64,000 nt of DNA, taken from Prorocentrum cordatum. Lineage: Eukaryota; Sar; Dinophyceae; Prorocentrales; Prorocentraceae. The notes beneath the pieces were generated by a model. The model saw only the letters and a list, made by a program, of their open reading frames with translations, did no database searches and had not been told where the DNA came from. The position numbers and the translations under genes are program-made. Positions within the stretch are counted from its first letter, which is position 1. Each line of letters begins with the position of its first letter. The DNA lies in NCBI GenBank assembly GCA_963575745.1, contig CAUYUJ010019608.1:1-64000 (forward strand), read 5' to 3'. This document shows positions 29,110-39,873 of this stretch, in pieces.

Positions 29110-29427
29110 CTGCAGGAGGGGGGAGGAGGAAGAGGAGGAGGATAAAGGGTAGGTCGGAGGATGGAGAGAAAGGAGAACGAGGAGGATGAGAAGAGGGAGG
29201 GTTGAAGAGGATCAGGATGGATAGGACTTGGAGGGAGGATCAAGAGGATCAAACGAATCAGGAGGATCAGGGCGATGAAGAGGGTCACGGAAGATCTGGA
29301 GGATCCGGAGCAAGAAGAAGATCAGGAGGATCATGGGGGCCAGGGGGATCAGGATCAGGGAAGGTCAGGAGGATCAGGAAGAGGAGGAGGAGGAGGATGG
29401 ATGGAGATGTCCAATGCCATCTTTGAC
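29110..29427 (-). other. Intron with GT-AG borders
   Basis: Donor TTTCCAG|GTCAAAG at 29427 and acceptor CTCCTGCAG at 29110. The exon frames join at a split Gly codon. The intron is rich in GATCAGGAGGA-like repeats (about 29200-29400). Confidence 0.7.
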
Positions 29428-30548
29428 CTGGAAAGTCTGGGTGCCAATTCCACCAGCCCCTGGCCAACTTGTCTGCGATCACCTTCTCCGCCCGCTGGGC
29501 GCCCTGCCCCCCGTCGCCGCGCGTCGCCACGAGCTGGGCGCGATGCCGGGGGCCATATTTCATCTTGCTGCGAATCTCTCGGATCCTGATGCGCTTGTAG
29601 TGCACCGAGACGTTGCCCCAGTCCTTGTCGCTGTTGTACCAGGCTTGGAACAATTCAGTCTTGTTGTTCTTGAACTTATCGATCAGGTGCTCCGGAACTT
29701 CGCTTGGCCTTTTCTTCTTCTCGTTGATTTGCCTGCTGAACACCATATAGTCATTCCTATGCGTGTTGGAGTTCACCATGACCCATTCCGCTTTCTCCTC
29801 ATCGTCAAACTTTTTCAACACCTCTGGCGCCAATGGAACGTCACCGTTAGTGGCCTACACCACAGTGCTGGGCAAGTCTCCAGCGGCAGATGGGCGCGGC
29901 ACGACAGGATAGGCGTTGCCATCTTTGCCGTCGCCCTTGCCGTTCTGCAATGCCACGTTGACATCCTTGCTTGTGCCGCCGCCCTTGCCGCTCTGCGGTG
30001 CCACGTTGACATCCTTGCCTTTGCCGTCGCCCTTGCCGCCCTGCATTGCCACGTTGACATCCTTGCCTTTGCCGTCGCCCTCGCTGATATCCTTACCTGT
30101 GGCCGCGACCGTCGCCTTCGCGAAGATGGACTCGGCGGTCTGCGCTAAGGCCGACTCAGCGGTCTCGCCCATGGCGACGTCGTCCTCGTTGGGCCCCACC
30201 TCATCATCCTCCATGCGCGAGCCGTCCACAGAAGCGCTGCAGGCACTGGCGCCCATCGCATCGCGCGGATCCTCCGACTCATCATCTGCAGGTGCGGCCT
30301 TGGGGCCAGGAGCACTGGAGGGCGAGGGGCGTCCGCGATTCTGCACAGGCGTCACGGGCCCGCCCACGCGCGAAGAAGGGGTAGGTGGCGCGCTGGAGGA
30401 CGCTGCTGATGACGAGCCGTAGCCCAGCGCGTGCATGACCTCGGTCGTGCTCATGCCCTCGCGCGCAGCAGTCGACTCGACGAGGCGCTGCAGGCTGTCC
30501 AGGGCGCCCGGGAACAGCTTCACGGGCGGCTTCGGCTGCGGCGTCACC
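29428..30548 (-). CDS. Central exon of the same gene, with an in-frame TAG
   Basis: The acceptor CCTCCAAG ends at 30549, and the exon begins VTPQPKPPVKLFPGALDSLQ. A Ser/Ala/Pro-rich part and Gly/Lys repeats (GKGKDVNVAMQGGKGDGKGK) follow. After GDLPSTVV comes TAG (29857-29855), and the same frame continues ATNGDVPLAPEVLKKFDDEE, KAEWVMVNSNTHRNDYMVFS and HYKRIRIREIRSKMKYGPRH to the donor at 29427. From memory, this last part resembles a conserved block in many dinoflagellate predicted proteins of unknown function. Confidence 0.65.
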
Positions 30549-30631
30549 TTGGAGGAGGGGGGGAAAGGAAGTGAGAAATCGTAGACGTTTCGCATAACCC
30601 CACCGGCCCGATGCCCAGAGGAATTGCCTCG

Positions 30632-31497
30632 ATCAGGCAAGTGGGCAGCACGCAGAGGAAGGGCCCCCCAGTGGAGGCCTCTTGGAGCGTCTTGGGCGCC
30701 TCGGAGCGCGTCTCTTGGGAGCATATTGGAGGCCTCTTGGGCGCCTGTCGGGGCCTCCTGGGCGCCTCCTGGGGCCCTCTTGAAGCGCTCTTAGGAGACT
30801 TGGGAGCGTTCTTGTGGCCATCTTGGAGGACATCGATCAAACAAGAAGCGAGCATTAGTCAGCGTTGCCCCTCGGGAGCCCAACAAAATCGCCTCTTCGG
30901 GCGCTCTTGCGGCGCCCTAAGGCTCTCTTGGGGCCGTCTTGGGGCTCTCTTGAGCCTCTCTTGGAGCCCTCTTGGGCGATCTTGGAGCCATCTTGAGGCC
31001 CCGGATGGCCATCGGAAGCGAAATGGAGAGAAAGTCAAACACATAGGTGCTCCTAAGGTTTTGGCCTCTTCGGGGCCTCCTGGGGGAGCTCTTTGTCTTG
31101 GAAAGGTCGTGGGGCATCTTGGAGCATCGTGGGGGCAATTATGAGACATCTTGGGATATCTTGAGCCATCTTGGAGGTCATCTTGGGCCCCCCCAAGCGC
31201 TCTTGGAGCCATCTTAATCAGTGCCCCCCAAAGGGGCCAACCTGTGGCTCAAACCTTCGTAACATCGATGATTTGGCATTCCCGCCGAGGCCTCTTGGAG
31301 CATCTTGGGTGCCTCTGGGGGGTCTCTTGCCTCTTGGAGGTCTCTTCGGAGCCTATTGGGGGCATCCTGGGGGCCTCTTGGGGCTTCCTGGCCACCTCTT
31401 GGGGCCCTCTTGGGGCGCCCACGGTAGCCCCGGGGGCCGTCTTTGGGCCATCTTGGGCGAGATCGATCACAGGGGGGGGGGTCCCTAATTATAGGCC
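30632..31497 (+). repeat. Left arm of a large inverted repeat (CTTGG/GGCC-rich)
   Basis: A stretch rich in GGCCTCTTGG and ATCTTGG words. Nearly its whole length aligns in reverse complement with 34339-35197, including non-repetitive landmarks (GACATCGATCAAACAAGAAG; GAAGCGAAAWGGMGAGAAAG; GGAGCTCTTTG). It ends in a homopolymeric G run next to CCCTAATTA. Probably a transposable element family in two copies. Confidence 0.85.
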
Positions 31498-31640
31498 ACC
31501 CCCTGAGGAGGCCAAGATGGGGCCAAACACCAATGATGTTGGCTTCCTCGCCGAGGCCGTTCTAGACGCTCCGACGACTCGCGGGGCCCCCTGTCCAGGC
31601 CCATGGGGAAGGGGTAGGGGGCGGGGTCAACCCCTCCCCG
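31498..31640. repeat. Dispersed repeat also present at about 62290-62380
   Basis: The plus strand here contains GGCTTCCTCGCCGAGGCCGT followed by GACGCTCCGACG. The minus strand near 62300-62380 holds the same words (SFLAEAILDAPT in translation). It abuts the inner end of the left arm and may be part of the same element family. Confidence 0.55.
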
Positions 31641-31929
31641 AAGGGGGAGGAGGGGTGGAAGAGGAAACGCTCCAAAGCACCGACGCCCAGAGGGCTGGCG
31701 GGATTAGAAGAGGAGGGGAGTTGGGAGGAGAATGAGGAGGAGGCGGGAGAGAGATTGACCTCGCACGCCAGCGTTGGTCTGAACATGTCAGTGTCCAAAA
31801 CATAGTTCTTGGCCCCAGGAACCGCGGGGGGAGGGAGATGGAGGGAGGGCGTAGCTCCAGTAGGAAGCGGCCCCGGAATGAGGCAGGACCAGGAGAAGGA
31901 GGAGGAGGAGGTGGAGCAGAGGTTCTCCC

Positions 31930-32490
31930 GATGGGGCCTGTGGTGGCGGCGCGACCCTAGCTGGGGCTGACGGCGAGGGGCTTTTCGCAGCGGCGGACCT
32001 AGCGGCGTCGGACGGCGCGGTGCTCTCCTGTTTGGTCGGCTGCAGCTTCTCAAGTGCATCGAACCTCCCCATGGATATATTTATCATGCCGCTCCTTCTC
32101 GAGTGCCTCTTGCATGATGCTCGGCGCCGTCGCGGGGTCTTGCGCGCTGCCATGCGCCATTGTAGGCGCCGCCCGCTCGCGGGGGCCATGATGGATGAGT
32201 GTCCCAGGCATGCGTGGGGGCCCTTGCATGCCTGCCTGCCGCGGCGCGGCTGCGGGCTGATGTGCTGAGACTGTCGGCGCACGGGCGGGCTGCGGTGTTG
32301 CCGTGAGCGTTGCTGCAGCCTTGGGCGGTCCTGCTGCCGTGGGCGTCTTGTCGGGCGTTGCTGCGTTTCCCGCGGCGGCATCCTGCCACTTGGCGAATTT
32401 CTGCATCACCTCCACAGGGGATGGTACCTTCTCCCGGGTCCTCTCGCCTGCCCTCACACGGCCTGCTGCGGCGTGGCTCGCCGCCGACAT
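31930..32490 (-). CDS. First exon of the same gene (probable)
   Basis: ATG at 32490 (MSAASHAAAGRVRAGERTRE), then VPSPVEVMQKFAKWQDAAAG, an Ala/Pro/Thr-rich linker, and DKYIHG(R)FDALEKLQPTKQ. Reading on requires one base fewer in a C4 run on the plus strand at 32067-32070. The exon seems to end around 31930. The gap to the next exon (30549-31930) contains the left arm of a large inverted repeat, so that would be intronic if the model is right. Confidence 0.5.
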
Positions 32491-33036
32491 ATCGCCGGGG
32501 CCGCGCTCAGGAGGAGGCAACTATAAGATTTGAACCCAGATGAGCCACCCATCAGTGCAAGGATGGAGGGAGTGAAGGTTGCAAGATGTGACATTAGGGG
32601 AGCGAAGAGAAGGGAAGGGGGGGAAAGGGAAGGGGGGGAAAATGGGCGGGACAGGGGGGGGAGGAGGGGCGAGGGCGGTCACCAAATGGGCGAGAGGGAA
32701 GGGGCATGGAAGGGGCGACTGAGGGACTCCACTTGATCATGGGAGCCGATTCCGGTATCATGCCATCAGGTATCGCGGCATGCATCTCACGGGCCTCTTA
32801 GATGCAGCTTCGAAGCCCATGGGTGGCTCATTGGGGGCCTCTTGGGGGGCCACGGGGGCCACGTGGGGGCGTCGCGGGCCCATCTTGGGGCCCCTCGGGG
32901 GCGCATCAGGGGTTTCCGAGGAGCTCTTGGGGCCTCTGGGGCAACAGGCTCGCAGTATATGTTGATGTTGCCTAGCGCGGGCCCCTCCCGTGGCCTATTA
33001 CACCGCGTGGCTGGGCCGTCGCGGAGCCATCGGGGG

Positions 33037-33226
33037 CCTCATGGGCTGTCTGACATGCTAAGTTTGTTCCAAATCAATGGGAACTCCGATGGCGTTGCAT
33101 CAATGTTCTGCAATGGCGTGAAATCGGCGACCTTATGGGCTGTCTGACATGCTAAGCTTGTTCCAAACCGATGGAACATCCTACGATGTCGCATCAATGT
33201 TCTGCAATGGCGTGACATTGCGTGAA
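33037..33226. repeat. Direct duplication of about 95 bp
   Basis: TGGGCTGTCTGACATGCTAA ... TTGTTCCAAA ... GCATCAATGTTCTGCAATGG occurs twice, at about 33044-33121 and 33137-33215. Confidence 0.85.
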
Positions 33227-34338
33227 GTGCGACGCGCAACTGGTATTTCACGGCTGTTTCACTGATATTTCACGGCTTCACGGTTTCACGGGTACGTGCG
33301 CGCAAACATCGTGCGTTGTAATGTTGTGTGTTGGTTTTGTCGCATGGGCCCCAAACGATCCAACCGTGCACCGTGGAGCGTTGAATGGCAATGATAAGCC
33401 TTGTCGCGGCCCTTCCAGGTTTCCAGCCAGGGCCAATGCGTTACTCGACCAAAGTGCAAGAACTTTTTGGGAGCACAGACCGCGCCATATCACTGGGCTT
33501 CGGAGCAGGGCCAGAGGGCAAGCCGGCTGTCCTGCGCACTGCTGGACGTTCTTCAGGGCGGCGCGGCGGCCCATGCCATACTTGGCGCAACGGGAGAAGG
33601 AATAGGCAGATGAGTGGGCAAGCAAATTGGCGCCATGGGGGAGTAGAGTCGAGCAGCGACACCCTCGCGAGGGGAGGTGGCAGGAGGGGGGCAAGGAGGA
33701 GGGAAGGGCGGATGAGGGAAGAGAGTTGCGCGTTCGACACATGGGGGTTCGAAGCCGGAGAAGTTGGTTTGATTTCCAAATCTCTTCATCATGCTTGTCC
33801 TTCCCCTGTGTCCTCCTTGCATGTTCTAAGCCGCTGCCCCTGCGTTCCCCCCCCCCCCCCCGCCCCATCCTCGCCCTCGTCCTCGCCGCCCCTTCCCGCT
33901 TCCAACTCGGCGAAATCCGCCAGGCCCCGCTCGGGGCCCACGCTCGACAATTTTCCGCGGCGCGTCCAGCCACGGCGACGAGGAGGGGCCCCCAAAGCCA
34001 AACAACTACGAACGTTTATCCCCGAGGCCATGCCGAATCACAGGCATTGTCTGCGTCGTCACCCCTTTCCTCTCGTCGTCTCCCCCGGGGCCGAGCGCTG
34101 GCAGGCAGCGCGTTTTTTTTGGCGATGTTCGCGCGTGCCCGTTGCAGGTGGGGAGGCGGTGTACATTGAGTGCAGACAGGAAAGTCGGGGCGGGGTGCCT
34201 GGGAATTTAGATCGTCTGAGGAAGTGGAGGGAAGATGAGGGCACATGTGCACTTCAAACATGCATATGCTTGCGCGCTGTGCGCAGAATCAGGCCGGCGG
34301 CAGTGGAAACTCTTATCAGCCTTCTGGGCGTGGCGACC

Positions 34339-35197
34339 CTAATTAGGGACCCCCCCCCCCTGTGATTGATCCCACCCAAGATGGCCCAAAGATGGCACCC
34401 AAGAGGGCCCCAAGAGGTGGCCAGGAAGCCCCAAGAGGCCCCCAGGATGCCCCCCAAGAGACCCCCTAAGAGGCCCCAAGAGACCTCCCAGAGGCACCCA
34501 AGATGCTCCAAGAGGCCTCGGCGAGAATGCCAAATCACTGATGTCACTAGAGGTTTTAGCCACATGTTGGCCTCTTGGGGGGGGGCACTGCTTAAGATAC
34601 ATTAATAAGATGACCTCCAAGATGGTTCAAGATATCCCAAGATGTCTCAATGGCTCCCACGATGCTCCAAGATGCCCCAAGACCGCTCCAAGACTGCTCC
34701 AAGTGGCCAAAGAGCTCCCCCACGAGGCCCCGAAGAGGCCAAAACCTCAGGAACATCTATGTGTTTGGCTTTCTCGCCTTTTCGCTTCCGGTGGCCATCC
34801 GAGGCCTCAAGATGGCTCCAATATGGCCCAAGAGGGCCCCAAGAGAGGGTCAAGAGAGCCCCAAGACGGCCCCAAGAGCGCTCCCAGAGCGACCCAAGAG
34901 CGCCCCAAGAGGCGATGTGTTGGGCTCCCGAGGGGCAACGCTAACTAATGCTCGCTTCTTGTTTGATCGATGTCCTCCAAAATGGCCCCAAGAGCGCTCC
35001 CAAGGCTCCCAAGAGCGCTTCAAGAGGGCACCAAGAGGCGCCCAGGAGGCCCCAACAGGCGCCTAAGAGGCCTCCAAGATGCTCACAAGAGACCCCAAAG
35101 AGGCCCCAAGAAGCTCTCCGAGGCAGCCAAGATGCTCCAAGAGGCCTCCACTGGGGGACCTTTCCTCTGTGTGCTGCCCACTTCCCTGATTGAGGTC
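34339..35197 (-). repeat. Right arm of the large inverted repeat
   Basis: Reverse-complement homolog of 30632-31497. The outer limits share GTGGGCAGCAC and the inner limits share a CCCTAATTA word beside a long G/C homopolymer. The 2.8 kb between the arms holds the probable first exon above and assorted repeats. Confidence 0.85.
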
Positions 35198-35243
35198 ACG
35201 CGAAGCGTCTAGAGTTTAAGCGACGCCAAATGCGCTGCATAGG

Positions 35244-36271
35244 TCATTGGGAAGTAAGGTAGGCCAGCACGCTCTGCATCTCCGCCAGGGGTGCACAGTC
35301 TGTCTTGGAGCGCGCCTTCTTGAAGAGGTCCAAGGTCTGCTCGCCGGCGGCGTTGGCTTTGCGCTTCTTGAGTTTCAGCCCCGAGTAGTTGCCCTGGTAC
35401 ATCTTCGCCAGAGCGTTGCCGAATCCCCTGGGGTAGTGCTGGGATTTCTTGAGCTGCTTCCCGCCATTAACCTGCTCGCGGCCATCAGAGCTGCATGTGA
35501 TGCGCACCAGGTCGTTGTCGGCACGCTTGTCGCGGGATGTTTGTTTTTTTTTTTCCTGGGACTTCCAAGTCCTTGATGCACTTATCATTGCACCACAACG
35601 CCGTAGGTTTCAACGACGGTGCCCCGAAAGCCCCCATGTACACAAAGGCTCCGAACACATTGATTATGCGGAGCATGTCTTGGAAACCAGGGTGGCGATT
35701 GAGATTTGAAGATGCTGGCTGCTCCAGAATCCATAAGCCCCCCACGGGCAGATATGATGAGCATCAACAGAACACAGCGTGCAACCATCTTATTAGCTGC
35801 TACCACTTGCGGCCTCTTAGTGTTTCCAAGGGGGCCCCATTCTTTGCGCCCAGCCGCATGCCTGTTCACCCGTGCCCAAGTAGAACAAACTGGAGCAAGC
35901 ACATTGATGCTGCCTGGCTTGCAGTGGAGGGCCATGTGCAAGGCGCTGGCAAACCCAGCGTCTGAATTCATATCGAATTGGCCGCCGGGAACATCATCGT
36001 TGATCTCAAAAAGGACGACAAGTTTGCGTGCGCGCCAGCCAGCCTTTGAGAACCCGCGCCCCCCTGCAATGAATTCCGTGCCATCGGCATCTGGGCGCCC
36101 CACGGACTTCCACAACGCATCATTTGACACGATGGCGAGAATACATTGCAACGCGATCAACGGCGCCCCGCGTTCAAACAGCGACTTCAAGAGCAACTGT
36201 TTTGCGTTATTAGGTTTTGTCGTGTAGACAACTGTTTTCCGATTGGACTCGGCTTTGCGCGTTGCGGCCAC
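35244..36271 (-). CDS. Expanded dinoflagellate family protein, methyltransferase-like layout uncertain
   Basis: Key blocks in order are LVVLFEINDDVPGG, INVLAPVCSTWARVNRHAAG, KMVARCVLLMLIISARGG, LWILEQPASSNLNRHPGFQ, NVFGAFVYMGAFGAPSLKPT, and after a Lys tract SSDGREQVNGGKQLKKSQHY and PRGFGNALAKMY, ending at TGA 35244. Two homopolymers break the frame, each with one base too many: C6 at 35738-35743 and T11 at 35544-35554 on the plus strand. From memory this P.CS.W ... EQP..S ... SQHYP.GFG pattern is a very common dinoflagellate family of unknown function. The P-C and E-Q-P blocks loosely recall motifs IV and VI of C5-cytosine methyltransferases, but I would not assign that. Confidence 0.6.
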
Positions 36272-37850
36272 GTTGATCTGATCTGCTCTGTTCGCGCGTG
36301 CAATTCGCGAAGCTTACGCCGCAGGAAATATTCGGCCACTTTTCATTATGAGCCAAAACGGCTGCGCTACACAAAGAGGAGGGTGGATGGGGGGAGGATG
36401 ACAGCCATGATGATGATGCTGATGCTGATGATGCAGATGATGATGATGATGGTGATGATGACGACGATGATGATGATGCTGCTGAAGATGATGAGGGCCA
36501 GGCTTGCTCGATAGATTCAGGGGGGCACTGCCGACGACGACGACGACGACGACGACTGCGACGACGACAACGACGACGACATGGATGATTGAACCCGCAC
36601 TCTTGGACCCAGGGGGCACCTGGAAACCCATGGGCGCGGGGGGGCAGTGCGGCCCCGAACCCCGCGGGCGCGGGGGGTGCGGTCGTCGTCGTCTCGGGGC
36701 TGATCTCATAGGCCCCAAGACATGACATCGTCGTCGTCGTCCTCGTCGTCCTCGTCGTCGTCGAACGCGGTGCCAGATGCGCCTGCCCCGCGACCCATCT
36801 ATTCCCGCGACCCGCTTGCGACCCGCGGTCGTCGGTTGTCCGTCGTCGTCGTTCCGTCGTCATCCTTGGCGTCGTCGACTTCGTCGTTGTGGCGGTGGGC
36901 GCGGCGGGCGCGGCGGGCGCCTTGTCGGCGCGGCCGGCGCCGCGAGCGCCCCCCCCAGCGCCGCGGCGCAAGTGGCTCGCCGGCGGCGAGGGTCGAGGAT
37001 GAGGAGGAAGAGGAGGAGGAGGAGGAGGGGGGGGGCGAGGTGGATGAGGAGGAGGGGGACGAGGAGGAAAAGGATAGCGAGGATGAGGATGGGGCGCACG
37101 AGGAGGACGAAGGGGCGGAGGAAGACAGAGCAAGCAAGGGAGGATGAGAGCTGGGAAAGACGCGAGGGCGAGTTGAGGCGGCCTTGCCGCCAGGGACTTC
37201 CTGAAACCTCTTTAGGTCCCTGGGGGCCACCGGGGGTCCGGATCCGGGGCGGGGGCAAAACTTACCATCCGCTTCTCCTCATCTTCCTCGTCCTCCTCGC
37301 CCCCCCTCCTCTGCGCCCGCCCCCCTCGTTATCTTCCCCCGCCTCCTCCTCCTCCTCCTGCTCTTCCCCTTGCTTTTCCTCCCCCCCCCCTTCCCCCAGC
37401 ACGCGCGGGCGCAGGGCGCAAGCGGGTGGCGTCGCGCGCGCCACGGCGCAAGGAAGAGGACTAGGAGGAGGGGGGCGACGACGATAACGACGACGTCGAC
37501 GTCGAGAAAGATGAGAAGGAAGGAGTTGGGGGCGTGCCGGGGGGGAAAGGGGGTGGGAGAAAGGAAGCAAGGGAGTGAGGAGGTAAGAAGAAGACAGGCG
37601 AGACCAAGTTGATGGTGAGGGGTCCTTCCCCCCCTCCTCCTTCTCATCATCATCATCATTTGCATCATCATCGCCATCTCATTCCCATATCACAATCGTC
37701 ACGGTCGTCATTATCATCGTCAGCATTCTCATCGCCATAGTCGTCGTCATCCTCATCATCATCATCTTCACTCTCATCATTATCATCCTCCTCATCATCA
37801 TCACCATGATTATGGCCCTCCCATTCCTCCTACCCCTCCGCACTCTCAGC
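36272..37850. repeat. Simple-repeat cluster: (GAT)n, (GAC)n, (GTC)n, (GAG)n, (ATC)n
   Basis: GAT repeats about 36405-36490, GAC 36535-36580, GTC 36728-36765, GGA-rich 36990-37130, CTC-rich 37275-37390, ATC/CAT 37645-37815. No protein-like frame outside the repeats. Confidence 0.85.
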
Positions 37851-38049
37851 GCTACTCGCACGCCGCTCTCGCCCGCGAGATCCCGCGGGGATCGCGACGA
37901 GGGCCTCGGGACCTCTGGGGGCCCGCGCTCGTTTGTCTGTTTGTTGTTCCCCATATCCTAAGACGGGGTTATTGTTATTACTTGGACGCCTCCTACTCCT
38001 CCTTCTCCCTCCTCCTCTTTTCTCCCCCCCCCTGTCGGACTTACCCATG

Positions 38050-38300
38050 CCCGCACTTGCTCATGCACAGACTTACTCATACTACTCACACCCAGACGTA
38101 CTCATACACAGACTCACTCATACCCAGACTTACTCATACTCAGTATTATTCATACTCAGACTTACTCATACCCAGACGTACACATACACAGGCTTTCTCA
38201 TACCCAGACTTACTCATACACAGACTTACTCATACACAGACTTACTTATACTCGAGCATACTCATACGCAGACCTACTCATACTCAGACTTACTCAACAC
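38050..38300. repeat. Degenerate ACTCATACACAGACTT tandem repeat
   Basis: About fifteen imperfect 16-18 bp units with TACTCATAC and CAGACTTAC cores. Confidence 0.9.
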
Positions 38301-38309
38301 ACATCAGAT

Positions 38310-38935
38310 TTGGAGGATGTCTCAAGCGGGGCGCTGGTTTCAGCACCCCTAAGGGGAGCCGCCAGGGGTGGTTGCACGGGATCGTTCGCGGCCATTTTCT
38401 GGGGATGTCTCAGGCGGTTTGCTTGTTTCTGGGCTCAACATCCTTCGCTTGGAGAGCAGATTGCGAGGATGTCTCGGGCGGGGCGCTGGTTTCAGCACCC
38501 CTAAGGGGAGCCGCCAGGGGTGGTTGCACGGGCTCGTTCGCGGCCATTTTGTGGGGATGTCTCAGACGGTTTGCTGGTTTCTGGGCTCAACATCCTTCGC
38601 TTTCGGAGCAGATTTGGAGGATGTCTCGAGCGAGGCGCTCATTTTCACCCCCCAGGTGGGCCAGATTTTGAAGATGTCTCGATCGGTTTGCTTGTTTTGG
38701 TGGCCAGGCTCACGGCCCTAAGGGGAGCCGCCAGGGGTGGCTGCACGGGCTCGTTCGCGGCCATTTTGTGGGGATGTCTCAAGCGATTTGCTTGTTTCTG
38801 GGCTCAACATCCTTCGATTTCGGAGCAGATTTGGAGGATGTCTCGAGCGAGGCGCTCATTTGCACCCCCAGGTGGGCCAGATTTTGAGGATGTCTCGATC
38901 GGTTTGCTTGTTTTGGTGGCCAGGCTCGTGGGCGC
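38310..38935. repeat. Tandem array of ~150 bp units (GGATGTCTC core)
   Basis: Units with GAGGATGTCTC, CACCCCTAAGGGGAGCCGCC, GCACGGG.TCGTTCGCGGCC and GCTTGTTTCTGGGCTCAACA recur at about 38310, 38462 and 38715. A variant unit with CCCAGGTGGGCCAGATTTTG occurs at about 38650 and 38870. Confidence 0.88.
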
Positions 38936-38939
38936 AGAT

Positions 38940-39560
38940 TCTTCTCAGGATGCCACAGGAGGCTCCAACAGGCTCCAGGAGGCCCCAGGAGACCACATGA
39001 GGTCCCAGGAGGCATCAGGAGGCCACAGAAAGACTCAAGAGGCCACAGGATGTCCCAAGAGGCCCCAGGAGGCCCCAGGAAGCTCCAGAAGGCCTCAGGA
39101 AACCACAGGAGGCCCCAGGAGGCAACAGGAAGCGCCAGGAGGCAAGGCAACAGGCCCCGAGAGGCCCCAGGAGCAGGAGGCCTCAGAAGGCAACAGGAGT
39201 GGCTCCAATCCCATGTGTTTTACGTATGCTCCTATCGATTGGGCCTCACCTGGAGCACGATTCTTTGATGTTCTACGTATGTTTCTATAGGTGGTCCTTC
39301 TCATGTGTACACAATCCTAAATAGTTTACTCATGTTCCTATAGATTGGGCCTCTCCTGGGGCACGAGTCCTTGGTGTTTTACGCGTGTTCCTATAGATGG
39401 CCCTTCTCCTGTGGCTCTAATCCGCAATGTTTTATGTGCGTCTGTTGCTATAGATTGCGCCTCTCCTGGGGCACGAAACCTTCCTAGGAGGCCCCAGGAG
39501 GTCCCAAGAGGCCCCTGGAGACCCCAGGAAGCCCCAGTAGATTTCAGGAGGCCCCGGGAG
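38940..39560. repeat. (CAGGAGGCCC)n degenerate repeat flanking a ~75 bp tandem repeat
   Basis: CCAGGAGGCCCCAGGAG-like text at 38950-39185 and 39485-39560 brackets about four copies of a unit containing GTTCCTATAGATTGGGCCTC and TCCTGGGGCACGA (39195-39480). The GGCC(C)AGGAGG motif resembles the arms of the 30.6-35.2 kb inverted repeat. Confidence 0.8.
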
Positions 39561-39873
39561 GCCCCAGGCTCATGCACAGAGACGCGCTCGTACTACTGAG
39601 GCTCATTCACACTCCAATTCATTCGCAGTTAGATTGATGTCAAGACCGTCACAACTGAAGCCCGCTAATATTCGAAAGCTCTTGCGCCTAGACGTTCACG
39701 GCGGACAGGTCCATGCGAGTAGATGCACATATGGGGAGCTCCACGCAGTGAATAATTTTATGTGAATGGCCGCGCGCCCCAGGACTGCAACGCCTGAGGC
39801 ATTATTCCGACTGAATTCATTCCCCGTACGCACGCACTATGGTGTATAATTTACCCGATCATGAAGGCATTGC
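39561..39873. other. No gene or repeat seen
   Basis: Mixed-composition sequence without a protein-like frame. Confidence 0.5.
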
